Source: Candidatus Sumerlaeota bacterium (GTDB lineage: Bacteria; Sumerlaeota; Sumerlaeia; MWCT01). From it: a DNA stretch of 7,757 nucleotides. Made by a program: the position numbers and the translations under genes. Location: NCBI GenBank assembly GCA_026398545.1, contig JAPLSR010000455.1:1-7757 (forward strand), read 5' to 3'. Below, in pieces: positions 1 through 6,829 of the stretch (positions within the stretch are counted from its first letter, which is position 1; each line of letters starts with the position of its first letter). The notes under the pieces were generated by a model that was not told the origin of the DNA, made no database searches, and saw only the letters and a list, made by a program, of their open reading frames with translations.

Positions 1-1
1 C

Positions 2-607
2 TCCGGCTTCCTCGTCAATGAAGACGGCGGTTCATGGGCCGACATCGGAACCATTGTCCAGAAATTGAAAAAGATATGTCCGGAGGATTCCATCTTCGTC
101 TATAGTTCCAAAATCCTCCAGCTGCATCATCTATCCGACCACTTGACATCCGCTTCGGGCAAAAACGAGGGATCCATCCTGATATTCGGCGTGACGGACG
201 ATCTTCTGCCCATCATTAACTATCTGGAAAAGGTTTATCAATCGGTCTATCTTTTCAAACCCGCCGGAACCGGTCTCTTTACCCCTGAACGCGTTGAAGG
301 AGAGGAGAAGGTCATTCTTCTGGGGGATTACGGCGACTGGAAGCATCTGCGGATCAAGACATCGGTCGTTTATTTCCATTCGATGCCGGACGCGGAGGAT
401 GCCGAGCAGATTTCCCGGATCATGGGAGAGAATGGAACCGTCATCTTCCAGACCCCGACCACGCAGGAGATACTTCGGATATTCAAAAGACGCCCCGACC
501 TCAGCGTCGTCAATATTGACAAGAACGACGCCTATAAGGGGCAATTCGCGAGATGGATGAAAATCAATTCCCTCATCAGGGAGCGTTACAGACCGCTTGA
601 TTCCTGA
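2..607 (+). CDS. 3' part of an unrecognised protein (5' end outside the window)
   Basis: The reading frame is open from base 2 to the TGA at 605-607, so 201 C-terminal residues are visible and the true start lies upstream. A TTG at 65 lies in frame but is internal to the coding sequence: the 21 codons before it read as ordinary protein and no ribosome site precedes it. The middle part, from the segment starting GSILIFGVTDDLL, alternates short hydrophobic strands with helices in a Rossmann-like way (strand ILIFGV, then a helix, strand VYLFKP, later VILLGD, VVYFHS and VIFQTP). I see no catalytic motif that names a family, and no signal peptide or membrane segment. It ends 32 bases before the ligase gene and is probably in the same transcript. 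A Rossmann-like enzyme or accessory domain of a glycan locus is possible, but this is only a guess from context. Confidence 0.8.
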   Translation, partial: SGFLVNEDGGSWADIGTIVQKLKKICPEDSIFVYSSKILQLHHLSDHLTSASGKNEGSILIFGVTDDLLPIINYLEKVYQSVYLFKPAGTGLFTPERVEGEEKVILLGDYGDWKHLRIKTSVVYFHSMPDAEDAEQISRIMGENGTVIFQTPTTQEILRIFKRRPDLSVVNIDKNDAYKGQFARWMKINSLIRERYRPLDS

Positions 608-621
608 ATCCGAAGCGGATT
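607..621 (+). other. small inverted repeat between the first gene and the ligase gene
   Basis: AATCCG at 607-612 and CGGATT at 616-621 can pair as a 6-bp stem with a 3-base loop. The repeat starts on the last base of the upstream stop codon. No run of T follows, so it does not look like an intrinsic terminator. It could slightly affect mRNA stability or be chance. It ends 11 bases before the ribosome site of the next gene. Confidence 0.25.
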
Positions 622-632
622 GAAATTCATAC

Positions 633-638
633 GAGGAG
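633..638 (+). promoter_or_regulatory. ribosome binding site of the ligase gene, unusually close to the ATG
   Basis: GAGGAG at 633-638 is a good Shine-Dalgarno core, but only one base separates it from the ATG at 640. The third codon of the gene is TTG (646), which would sit 7 bases from the site, a normal distance. Initiation could therefore use TTG at 646 rather than ATG at 640. The two proteins differ by only two residues. Confidence 0.5.
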
Positions 639-639
639 C

Positions 640-2229
640 ATGAAATTGAAGGCCTTCGAAATCTTTAACAAATATCTCGATTCGCAACCCGACACGCCCT
701 TCTATATTGACATCATAAACGACAAAACATACAGCCGCGTGGAATTCTCTCGCGAGGCACTGAAACTCTGTTCTCTCTTGAGAGAGATCGGCGTTGCGCC
801 CGGCGATAAAGTCGCCGCGATCCTACCCAACTGTGCGGAATTCGCCCTCCTGTATTTCGCCGCGCTTTATTCGCAGGTCACCATGGTTCCCCTGAATCCC
901 ATCCTTCACCCCTCGGAAGTGGAATATATTCTGAAGACCAGTGCGCCCAAAGCCGTATTTGTCTGTCCCTCCACCGCCGGCAAGATCACGCCGGAGATAG
1001 AAAACCTCTTCAGCGGCAGTCTCTTCGGACTCCGCATCCGGCAGGAATCCGCGCAGGAAATTGCATGTGCGGCGCGTGTTTTCGAATCCGCGGACGTCTT
1101 TTCTTCATATTCTCCCGCCGCAATTGATTTCGGAAAGATCCGGGACGATCATATCCTGACCATAACATATACATCGGGGACAACGCAGGTCCCAAAGGGG
1201 GTCATGCACCGCTTTGAGAACTTCGTGTATAACGCCCTGCGCTTTGTCGAGACGGTGGGCATCGGCCCGGAAAACAGGTTTTACGGCGTTCTATCCCAGG
1301 CTTACATGGGCGGCTTTTATAATCTCCTGATCCTGGCCTGGGTGTCGGGAGCGACTATCGGTTTCAGCAAGTCGTTCGACGCCCTTACGGCCATCACCTT
1401 CTGGGAACCTCCCATGAAATACAACCTTAACACCCTCTGGCTTGTCCCCACAATCATGGCTGTCCTTATGAAAGTGGATCGCAGCGAAAAAGGTCGGGAT
1501 TACGCCCGGAGGCATACCCGCCTCGTTCTCGCCGGAACCGCGCCCCTGCCGGTCCAGCTGAGAAAGGATTTCGAGCAGAGATACGGCATCAGGGTTTATG
1601 AGAATTACGGACTCTCCGAAATCCTCTTCGTCAGTGTCAATACTCCCCGCGAAGCGGTGATTGACGGTTCGGTAGGGAAACCTCTTCAGGGCGTAGCGGT
1701 CGCCATTCGCAATGAGGCGGGCGGCGATCTCGCCATCCGCGAAGAGGGCGAAATCATCGTCAAGACGCCGGAATGCATGACGGGTTATTATAAAGAAGAA
1801 ACGGCGGGGGAGAAAAAGGCGGGTCGGAACGAAGAATGGTTTTCGACGGGCGACATTGGATTCCTCGATGAGAACGGGAATCTCTATATCACGGGCAGAA
1901 AGAAAGACCTCATCATCAGGGGCGGCATCAATATCAGCCCCAGCGCCATTGAAAATATCATCATGGAGCATCCCGCCATCAGCCAGGTGGCCGTGGTCGG
2001 CATCCCCCATGATCTTTATGGCGAGGATATCGCCGCCGTAGTGAAACTGAAACAGGGCTTCAGCCTGGGGGACATCCAGAAGGAATTGGAAGATCTGTGC
2101 AGCGCTAAACTGAGCCAGATACGGAAACCCTCGGCGTTTTTTGAGATTGAGGAGATCCCCGCCAGCACCACGAGCAAGATTCAGAAAAATAAATTGCGCC
2201 AGATGCTCAGAGCAAAGTTGGGGAAATAA
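640..2229 (+). CDS. AMP-dependent acyl-CoA / acyl-ACP ligase (ANL superfamily)
   Basis: A 529-residue adenylate-forming enzyme of usual full length. It activates a carboxylic acid with ATP to an acyl-AMP and then passes it to a thiol (CoA or carrier protein) in the cytoplasm. Core motifs are intact: the phosphate loop YTSGTTQVPKGV at 177-188, the A5 motif YENYGLSE at 320-327, STGD at 402-405, the hinge region GRKKD at 419-423, and the C-terminal motif TTSKIQK with the likely catalytic Lys513. The A4 region reads SQAYMGGFYN (about 219-228) and lacks the FDxS Asp that grips the alpha-amino group in amino-acid-activating A domains. A plain or hydroxylated carboxylic acid is therefore a better guess than an amino acid. 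The enzyme is stand-alone, with no fused carrier or condensation domain. An ACP gene lies three genes downstream in the same operon and is a natural acceptor (inference); CoA is the alternative. Substrate unknown. Confidence 0.93.
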   Translation: MKLKAFEIFNKYLDSQPDTPFYIDIINDKTYSRVEFSREALKLCSLLREIGVAPGDKVAAILPNCAEFALLYFAALYSQVTMVPLNPILHPSEVEYILKTSAPKAVFVCPSTAGKITPEIENLFSGSLFGLRIRQESAQEIACAARVFESADVFSSYSPAAIDFGKIRDDHILTITYTSGTTQVPKGVMHRFENFVYNALRFVETVGIGPENRFYGVLSQAYMGGFYNLLILAWVSGATIGFSKSFDALTAITFWEPPMKYNLNTLWLVPTIMAVLMKVDRSEKGRDYARRHTRLVLAGTAPLPVQLRKDFEQRYGIRVYENYGLSEILFVSVNTPREAVIDGSVGKPLQGVAVAIRNEAGGDLAIREEGEIIVKTPECMTGYYKEETAGEKKAGRNEEWFSTGDIGFLDENGNLYITGRKKDLIIRGGINISPSAIENIIMEHPAISQVAVVGIPHDLYGEDIAAVVKLKQGFSLGDIQKELEDLCSAKLSQIRKPSAFFEIEEIPASTTSKIQKNKLRQMLRAKLGK

Positions 2230-2240
2230 TTCATATAACG

Positions 2241-2984
2241 ATGCTGCTTGGTTTTTCACATATCGGCTTTACCGTCCCATCCATGAACAAGGCCATTGAG
2301 TTTTTCAAGGCTCTCGGATTCGCGCTTGAGTTCATGAATGAAGGCCTGCGCAATGCCCCGGAAAAAAAGGAGTTCCTCAACGCCTGTCCCGAAAAACATG
2401 ATATCGCCTTTCTGAAGGGGAACATCAATCCGGTGGGAGTGGAACTGATTCATTATCCGTTATGCGCGGAAAAAAACTTCTCCCCGGCCTTCGATGTGAT
2501 AATCAGGGGACGGGCAGAAGTCGTCGGCGCACATCCCTCGCCGGTCGGGCCGATCCTCATCCTTCCCGATGAATCGAAAAGCGCGATTGATGCCATAACA
2601 GTAGAGTCTCGCGGTCTTGAGGCGTCAAAAAAATTCTGGCGCGATGCCGCTGGTTTTAGGATCGTCACGGAAACGGGCGACGCCCTGGATTTCCGGCCGG
2701 CCATTCCGATACCGAACTGGCACCTGACGCTGAGAGTGATAAGGTCGGACAAGGCCGCGGCCGATCCATGCAAACTCGACATCCCCGGCGCCAATCTGAT
2801 TTCGCTTGTTACGACCGCACTCGAGGCGGACAAAGCGAAATTGGAGTCCGGCGGAGGGAAAAATCCAAGCCCGATATTTTCCCTGGTCGTGAATGGCAGG
2901 ACGTTGAAAATCTGTCTCCTCTATTCGCCGGAAGGCCGGGTTGTCGAATTGATTGAATTTCAGAAGGAGGGGGATAAACGATGA
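2241..2984 (+). CDS. VOC superfamily (glyoxalase/epimerase fold) protein, two modules
   Basis: A 247-residue protein with two beta-alpha-beta-beta-beta modules. Module 1 starts with FSHIGFTVPSMNKAIEFF (5-22) and closes with the strand GVELIHY (66-72). Module 2 starts near 117-133 with a similar helix (LEASKKFWRDAAGF) and closes with VVELIEF (234-240). In this fold the first and last strands of each module supply metal ligands. His7, Glu68 and Glu236 are in place, but by my hand alignment the module 2 His position is Ala118 (next to Asp117), so one ligand may be changed. Relatives include methylmalonyl-CoA epimerases, glyoxalases, dioxygenases and isomerases, so the reaction cannot be fixed. 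An epimerase or isomerase acting on an acyl thioester would suit the neighbouring ligase and ACP (inference). The start has no clear ribosome site and follows the ligase stop by 11 bases. The 3' end overlaps the next gene. Confidence 0.8.
   Translation: MLLGFSHIGFTVPSMNKAIEFFKALGFALEFMNEGLRNAPEKKEFLNACPEKHDIAFLKGNINPVGVELIHYPLCAEKNFSPAFDVIIRGRAEVVGAHPSPVGPILILPDESKSAIDAITVESRGLEASKKFWRDAAGFRIVTETGDALDFRPAIPIPNWHLTLRVIRSDKAAADPCKLDIPGANLISLVTTALEADKAKLESGGGKNPSPIFSLVVNGRTLKICLLYSPEGRVVELIEFQKEGDKR
2964..2970 (+). promoter_or_regulatory. strong ribosome binding site for the cyclase-family gene
   Basis: AAGGAGG at 2964-2970 lies 10 bases before the ATG at 2981, inside the end of the VOC gene. 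It is the strongest Shine-Dalgarno match in the window. It fixes the start of the next gene, which overlaps the VOC stop codon as ATGA (2981-2984), so the two are probably translationally coupled. Confidence 0.75.
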
Positions 2985-3679
2985 AAAAAATCGTTGATTT
3001 GAGCTACGTCATCGAAGAGGGGATGCTTACCTTCACGGCTCCCTGGCATCCGGTGGTGGAGATTTCCATCATGGGTCGCCATAGCCTCGAAGGACGGGAG
3101 ACGCGGAAACTCGTCCTCGGAACGCATACGGGCACCCACGTTGATGCCCCGGCTCATTTTGCGCCCGGCGGAGCCACTATTGACAAGACTCCCCTGAGTG
3201 TCTTAATTGGAAAGACTCACTTGATTGAATTTCCCGATTCCCCGCCCATGCGAAAAATTGAGATTCAGGATGTGAAAAAGCAATTGGGCGAAAGACCAGC
3301 TCATGAGAGGATTGTGTTTCGGTTCGACTGGTCAAGGCATTGGGGCACGGGGCAGTATTACAGCGACTGGCCTTACCTCTCGCGAGAATTGTGCGAATGG
3401 TTAATAAAAAATGGCGTCAGATTGGTCGGCATGGACACGCCATCGCCGGATAATCCTTACGATAACAAGGCATCCGGCAACGATTCGCCCCATCACAAAG
3501 TGTTTCTCCAAAACGGCGTGACCCTTGTGGAATATCTGTGCAATCTGGCGGAAATCGGGCAAAAGGTTTTCGATCTTGCGGCCCTGCCGCTGAAGATCAA
3601 GGATGGAGACGGCGCCCCTGCACGCGTTATCGCCCTGGTGGATGACATTTCAGGAGACAAGAATGAAACAGGAAGTTAA
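2981..3679 (+). CDS. cyclase family protein (kynurenine formamidase-like metal hydrolase)
   Basis: A 232-residue protein of the family that includes bacterial kynurenine formamidase, isatin hydrolase and some polyketide-associated cyclases. The signature HTGTHVDAPAH at 49-59 gives the metal ligands His49, His53 and Asp55, with His59 following. The C-terminal part has the family's second conserved block, SPHHKVFLQNGVTLVEYL (about 169-186), with His171/His172 and Glu184. Length is normal and no signal peptide is seen, so it is cytosolic. Known members hydrolyse amide or lactam bonds or close rings. Next to a ligase, a VOC protein and an ACP it may act on a carrier-bound or freed acyl intermediate rather than on tryptophan breakdown, since no kynureninase or dioxygenase gene is visible here (inference). 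It overlaps the VOC gene by 4 bases and the ACP gene by 17 bases. Confidence 0.88.
   Translation: MKKIVDLSYVIEEGMLTFTAPWHPVVEISIMGRHSLEGRETRKLVLGTHTGTHVDAPAHFAPGGATIDKTPLSVLIGKTHLIEFPDSPPMRKIEIQDVKKQLGERPAHERIVFRFDWSRHWGTGQYYSDWPYLSRELCEWLIKNGVRLVGMDTPSPDNPYDNKASGNDSPHHKVFLQNGVTLVEYLCNLAEIGQKVFDLAALPLKIKDGDGAPARVIALVDDISGDKNETGS
3652..3656 (+). promoter_or_regulatory. ribosome binding site that fixes the ACP start
   Basis: AGGAG at 3652-3656 stands 6 bases before the ATG at 3663, inside the 3' end of the cyclase gene. It supports 3663 over an in-frame ATG at 3603, which has no comparable site and would overlap the cyclase by a further 60 bases. Confidence 0.7.
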
Positions 3680-3926
3680 AGGGTGGGTGATGGGATTTTT
3701 CCAGAAGAAAAAAGAGATCCCCGGACAAAGCGAACAGGATAAACTCGATGTGGATTACTTCGCGGCGGGTCTTCTCGATTCTCTCGCTGTCGTGGACCTG
3801 ATTCTCAGCATCGAGGAGAGATTTCACATCACCCTCGGACCGGAAAATATGCAAGACCGCAGATTCTGCCGCATCGGCGGCCTGTCCGAGATCATTTCGG
3901 AAATGCTGGATCGGCAAAACCACTGA
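3663..3926 (+). CDS. free-standing acyl carrier protein
   Basis: An 87-residue carrier protein of typical ACP size. The phosphopantetheine attachment motif is GLLDSLAVVDLILSIEERF with Ser40, followed by the usual helix and the loop leading to helices III and IV. A 4'-phosphopantetheinyl transferase, not visible here, must load it. Start 3663 is chosen because of the AGGAG at 3652-3656; the upstream ATG at 3603 would add 20 residues (METAP...) that do not look like carrier sequence and come from another frame of the cyclase gene. The sequence differs from the acidic fatty-acid AcpP consensus: it has a basic patch KKK at 15-17, and DRRFCR at 65-70. It therefore looks like a pathway-dedicated carrier. 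The most likely partner is the ligase upstream (inference). Translation is probably coupled to the cyclase through the 17-base overlap. Confidence 0.92.
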   Translation: MKQEVKGWVMGFFQKKKEIPGQSEQDKLDVDYFAAGLLDSLAVVDLILSIEERFHITLGPENMQDRRFCRIGGLSEIISEMLDRQNH

Positions 3927-3931
3927 AAGGA
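3926..3931 (+). promoter_or_regulatory. ribosome binding site supporting a TTG start
   Basis: AAAGGA at 3926-3931 begins on the last base of the ACP stop codon and lies 7 bases before TTG at 3939. The next in-frame ATG is more than 30 codons downstream, inside the protein, so TTG is the likely start of the methyltransferase. Confidence 0.6.
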
Positions 3932-3938
3932 AATCGAA

Positions 3939-4631
3939 TTGAGCCAGAACACCGATGCTTATGAAAAATGGACGAAGACCTACCGGGCTTTTCTGAAAAA
4001 CAGGAAAACCCTTAACTGGCCGCCCACGCCGCTTGTCAGGATGTTCATGGGAAACTATATCCCGAACCATGTCAGAGATTTCGCAGGAAAAAAGGTGCTC
4101 GACGTCGGGTGCGGCACGGGAAACAACATGGGCTTCTTCGGTATGCTGGGCCTTGAACTGTATGGCACGGAAGTGTCGGACGAACTATGCGATCTGACGC
4201 GCAAAATGGTGGCCGATCTGGGCTTGAGCCTCGATATCCGCACCGGCTTTAACCGGCAAATTCCCTTCTTATCGGATTTCTTCGATTATCTTGTCTCATG
4301 GAATGTAATCCATTATGAGAATAATGAAAAGGACATGATCGAAGCAATTGCGGAATACGCCCGAGTCCTGAAGCCCGGCGGCAGAATGTTCCTGTCCACC
4401 ACCGGCCCCAAACACATGATCCTGAAGAACGCCGAAATCGTGGGGCCGCATCTGTATAAGGTCGGGCGGGAGGACGACTTCCGCAAAGGCGAGGTCTTTT
4501 TCTATTTCGATTCTCCCGAGTATATAAAATATTATTTCTCAAAAAGTTTCAAAGATGTCATGGTGGGAACCGTGAGCGATTTCATGTTCACCGAATGGCA
4601 GGATTATTTCCTCGTTACTGCTGTGAAGTGA
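3939..4631 (+). CDS. class I SAM-dependent methyltransferase
   Basis: A 230-residue methyltransferase with a Rossmann core. Motif I is VLDVGCGTGNN (53-63), which binds S-adenosylmethionine. The acidic residue at the end of strand 2 is Glu78 in GTEVS. The motif IV region reads FDYLVSWNVIHY (about 115-126), and the post-I helix strand ends in LKPGGRMFLST (144-154). This is the pattern of small-molecule or glycan O/N-methyltransferases of the Methyltransf_11/25 type. The target cannot be read from the sequence. In this operon it could methylate the acyl group on the ACP or a hydroxyl or amine of the sugar (inference). The start is TTG at 3939, supported by its ribosome site and by good N-terminal coding sequence (SQNTDAYEKW) before any ATG. 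The ACP stop lies 12 bases upstream; 29 A-rich bases separate it from the next gene. Confidence 0.9.
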   Translation: MSQNTDAYEKWTKTYRAFLKNRKTLNWPPTPLVRMFMGNYIPNHVRDFAGKKVLDVGCGTGNNMGFFGMLGLELYGTEVSDELCDLTRKMVADLGLSLDIRTGFNRQIPFLSDFFDYLVSWNVIHYENNEKDMIEAIAEYARVLKPGGRMFLSTTGPKHMILKNAEIVGPHLYKVGREDDFRKGEVFFYFDSPEYIKYYFSKSFKDVMVGTVSDFMFTEWQDYFLVTAVK

Positions 4632-4660
4632 CATAAAAAAAGAAATGAGAAAAAATCGCA

Positions 4661-6829
4661 ATGCCTGAAGAAAGATTTCATTATACCCGAGAAGATCTGG
4701 TCTCCGCGCTGGAACATATCGGTGTGAAAAAGGGCGATATTCTCTTCTGCCATTCCAACCTGGGATTTCTGGGAATCCCGAAGGGCGGGAACACAAAAGA
4801 AATCGTCTTCGATACGGTCTATGGCGCCTTCAGGGACGCATTGGGAGAAGAGGGAACTCTTTGCGTGCCCACGTTCACTTATTCCTTTTGCAAAAGGGAG
4901 CCGTTTGATCCCCAAAACACCCCCTCCACGGCCGGAATGTTCACAGAAATGATCCGCCAGTTGCCGCAGACCCATCGCTCTCATGACCCGATTTTTTCCA
5001 TTGCGGCGGTGGGCGGACGCGCCCGCGAGCTGGTGGAAAACGTCTCGAACGATTGCTTCGGCCCTGGTTCCTTCTGGGAAAGGCTTCATGAGGGAAACGG
5101 TGCGGTCTGCAATGTCGGGATCGGCGCCCATTCGGCCTTCATTCATTATATTGAAAATTATCTGCGAGTTCCCTATAGATATAAAAAATTATTTCATGGC
5201 AACCTGATCATCAACGGCGTTCCCCGCAAACACGCCGTCATTTATTTCTGCCACGATCTGAACGATCCCAAAACCGTTCTTGAGACAAGGAAGTTTGAAA
5301 AAGCGGCGCGGGAGGCCGGCCTTGTCCATGCGCGGGTGGTCGGGCGGGGCGAGGTGAACCGCATCTTGTGCCGCGAAATGTTCCGCTTGTGCCGCGAGGG
5401 TCTTTGCAGGGATAAATGGTTTCTGGTCACCGGCCCCAAAGAAGGGGAGAGCGAGGAGTTGACCGCGCCCTCCGACGCCGATCGTCATCAGGCGACGCTT
5501 CCGAAAAATGCCGACATGAAAACAATGATTGACGCGCTCTGGCGCATCCCCCGCGATCTGGTTTCCGATGGTTACGATGCGGCGCTTTATGTCGTTTCCG
5601 ATCAGCTGAAGGCTATTGTCTCCGATGAGGAATCTTCGAAGGCCAAGATGATAATTCATGAATATCCCACCGGCACGGAGGCCTATACGTGGATCGTCCC
5701 CGAAAAATGGACCTGCCTTGAGGCCCGGCTGGAAACACTCGATGGAAAAAAGATTTTTTCTTATGCCGATCATCCCCTCCATTGCGTTTCAAATTCTATT
5801 CCTTTCGAAGGCAAGGTCACGAGAGAGGAACTCTTCAAGCACCTATATACTATCCCGAAGATGCCGGACGCAATCCCCTTCAAGTTCAAATATTATGAGC
5901 GGGACTGGGGTCTGTGCTGTTCTGAAAATTTAAAAAACACACTGAAGGATGAAAAATACCGCGTCGTCATCAAAACGGAATTCCGTTACGGAAAATTAAA
6001 GGTGGGCGAGTTCATTCTGCCCGGAGAAAGCGACGATTCCATCGTCCTCTGCGCCCACCTGTGCCATCCGGCCATGGTTCAGGACGATCTGACCGGCGTG
6101 GTTGCGGGCGTCGAAATCATGAGGCGTCTGGCGCGGACTCCACAAAGGCATTACACCTACCGCTTCCTCCTCGTTCCCGAAACGATCGGCAGCCTATGTT
6201 GGCTGAGCCATAATGAAGACCTTCACGTCCGCTTGAAAGGCGGGCTGTTTCTCGAAATGCTCGGACTCGATAATCCGGCGGCGCTTCAACTTTCATTCAG
6301 GGGCGATACGCAGATTGACAAGTGCTTCCAATTCGCCTTGAAGGAAAAAGAACCGGACGGGTGGTGGGGCGCGTTCCGTCATGTGATTGGAAACGACGAG
6401 CGGCAGTTCAACGCGCCCGGACTGAGAATCCCGATGCTCTCCCTCAGCCGTGTGTATCCGAAAGAATCAGGCAAATGGCCTTACCCGGAATATCACACAA
6501 ATAAGGACACGCCGGAGATGGTATCGGAAAAACGCCTCCAAGAATCCATCGGTCTGGTTCTTCTGATGCTTCAATATCTCGAAAACAACACGATCCTGCT
6601 CAACCGATTCAAGGGTGAGGTCTTCTGTTCCCGTTATGCCATGCACATAGATTATTATCAGGACCCGGAGGGCCATGCCGCCCTGTTCGGCGCCCTTGAT
6701 CTGATTGATGGCACAAGGACGGTGGCCGATATCGCCGCCGCTCTCAACGTAAAGTTCGATACGATATTGAAGGTCGGCAAACTTCTACTGGAAAAGAATC
6801 TCATCGAATTGGGAGAACATCATGCCTGA
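4661..6829 (+). CDS. fusion: AAC(3)-type N-acyltransferase + DUF4910 aminopeptidase-like domain + C-terminal winged helix
   Basis: A 722-residue three-part protein. Residues 1-~262 match the aminoglycoside 3-N-acetyltransferase-like family: HSNLGFLG (31-38), GTLCVPTFTYSF (65-76), THRSHDPIFSIAAVG (104-118) and IHYIE (161-165) with the likely catalytic His162 and Glu165. Such domains in polysaccharide loci N-acylate amino sugars. Residues ~285-645 match the DUF4910 (DUF2172/M28-like) family: PGESDDSIVLCAHLCHP with His469, Asp475 in QDDLTG, Glu507 in PETIGS, DERQF at 579-583, and His612 in YHTNKD, all at metal-site positions. Residues ~660-722 look like the winged-helix tail often attached to this family. 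The frame is continuous, with no stop or frameshift at the joint. No signal peptide or membrane segment is seen. Possible roles are amine acylation combined with hydrolysis or binding of an acyl or peptidyl group (inference). The ribosome site is weak (A-rich upstream); the 3' end overlaps the GNAT gene by 8 bases. Confidence 0.88.
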   Translation: MPEERFHYTREDLVSALEHIGVKKGDILFCHSNLGFLGIPKGGNTKEIVFDTVYGAFRDALGEEGTLCVPTFTYSFCKREPFDPQNTPSTAGMFTEMIRQLPQTHRSHDPIFSIAAVGGRARELVENVSNDCFGPGSFWERLHEGNGAVCNVGIGAHSAFIHYIENYLRVPYRYKKLFHGNLIINGVPRKHAVIYFCHDLNDPKTVLETRKFEKAAREAGLVHARVVGRGEVNRILCREMFRLCREGLCRDKWFLVTGPKEGESEELTAPSDADRHQATLPKNADMKTMIDALWRIPRDLVSDGYDAALYVVSDQLKAIVSDEESSKAKMIIHEYPTGTEAYTWIVPEKWTCLEARLETLDGKKIFSYADHPLHCVSNSIPFEGKVTREELFKHLYTIPKMPDAIPFKFKYYERDWGLCCSENLKNTLKDEKYRVVIKTEFRYGKLKVGEFILPGESDDSIVLCAHLCHPAMVQDDLTGVVAGVEIMRRLARTPQRHYTYRFLLVPETIGSLCWLSHNEDLHVRLKGGLFLEMLGLDNPAALQLSFRGDTQIDKCFQFALKEKEPDGWWGAFRHVIGNDERQFNAPGLRIPMLSLSRVYPKESGKWPYPEYHTNKDTPEMVSEKRLQESIGLVLLMLQYLENNTILLNRFKGEVFCSRYAMHIDYYQDPEGHAALFGALDLIDGTRTVADIAAALNVKFDTILKVGKLLLEKNLIELGEHHA
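6811..6815 (+). promoter_or_regulatory. ribosome binding site of the GNAT gene
   Basis: GGGAG at 6811-6815 lies 6 bases before the ATG at 6822, inside the end of the fusion gene. It supports the overlapping start. Confidence 0.55.

Noticed and set aside
65..67. TTG at 65 as start of the first gene
   Set aside because: The frame is open to the window edge, the upstream codons look coding, and there is no ribosome site.
607..621. Intrinsic terminator between the first gene and the ligase
   Set aside because: The stem is only 6 bp and no T-run follows.
1291..2259. Long minus-strand open frame (322 codons) opposite the ligase gene
   Set aside because: It lies wholly antisense to a gene with intact ANL motifs, and its translation shows no domain; it is a by-product of codon bias on the plus strand.
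3603..3662. Upstream ATG extending the ACP by 20 residues
   Set aside because: No comparable ribosome site, a larger overlap with the cyclase, and residues not resembling an ACP; the ATG at 3663 has AGGAG at the right distance.
2981..3679. Tryptophan catabolic kynurenine formamidase (kynB)
   Set aside because: The family motif fits, but no kynureninase or tryptophan dioxygenase gene lies nearby and the operon points to another substrate.
4604..5146. Minus-strand open frame (180 codons) opposite the AAC(3) part
   Set aside because: Antisense to well-conserved acyltransferase motifs and without domain signal.
4661..5446. Aminoglycoside resistance gene
   Set aside because: The AAC(3)-type domain sits in a glycan-like operon and is fused to DUF4910; membership of the fold does not imply drug resistance, and no resistance or mobile-element context is visible.
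5189..5782. Minus-strand open frame (197 codons) opposite the fusion gene
   Set aside because: It spans the joint of the AAC(3) and DUF4910 domains, so I checked whether the joint might be false. The plus-strand frame is continuous and family-like on both sides, and the antisense frame has no recognisable motif.
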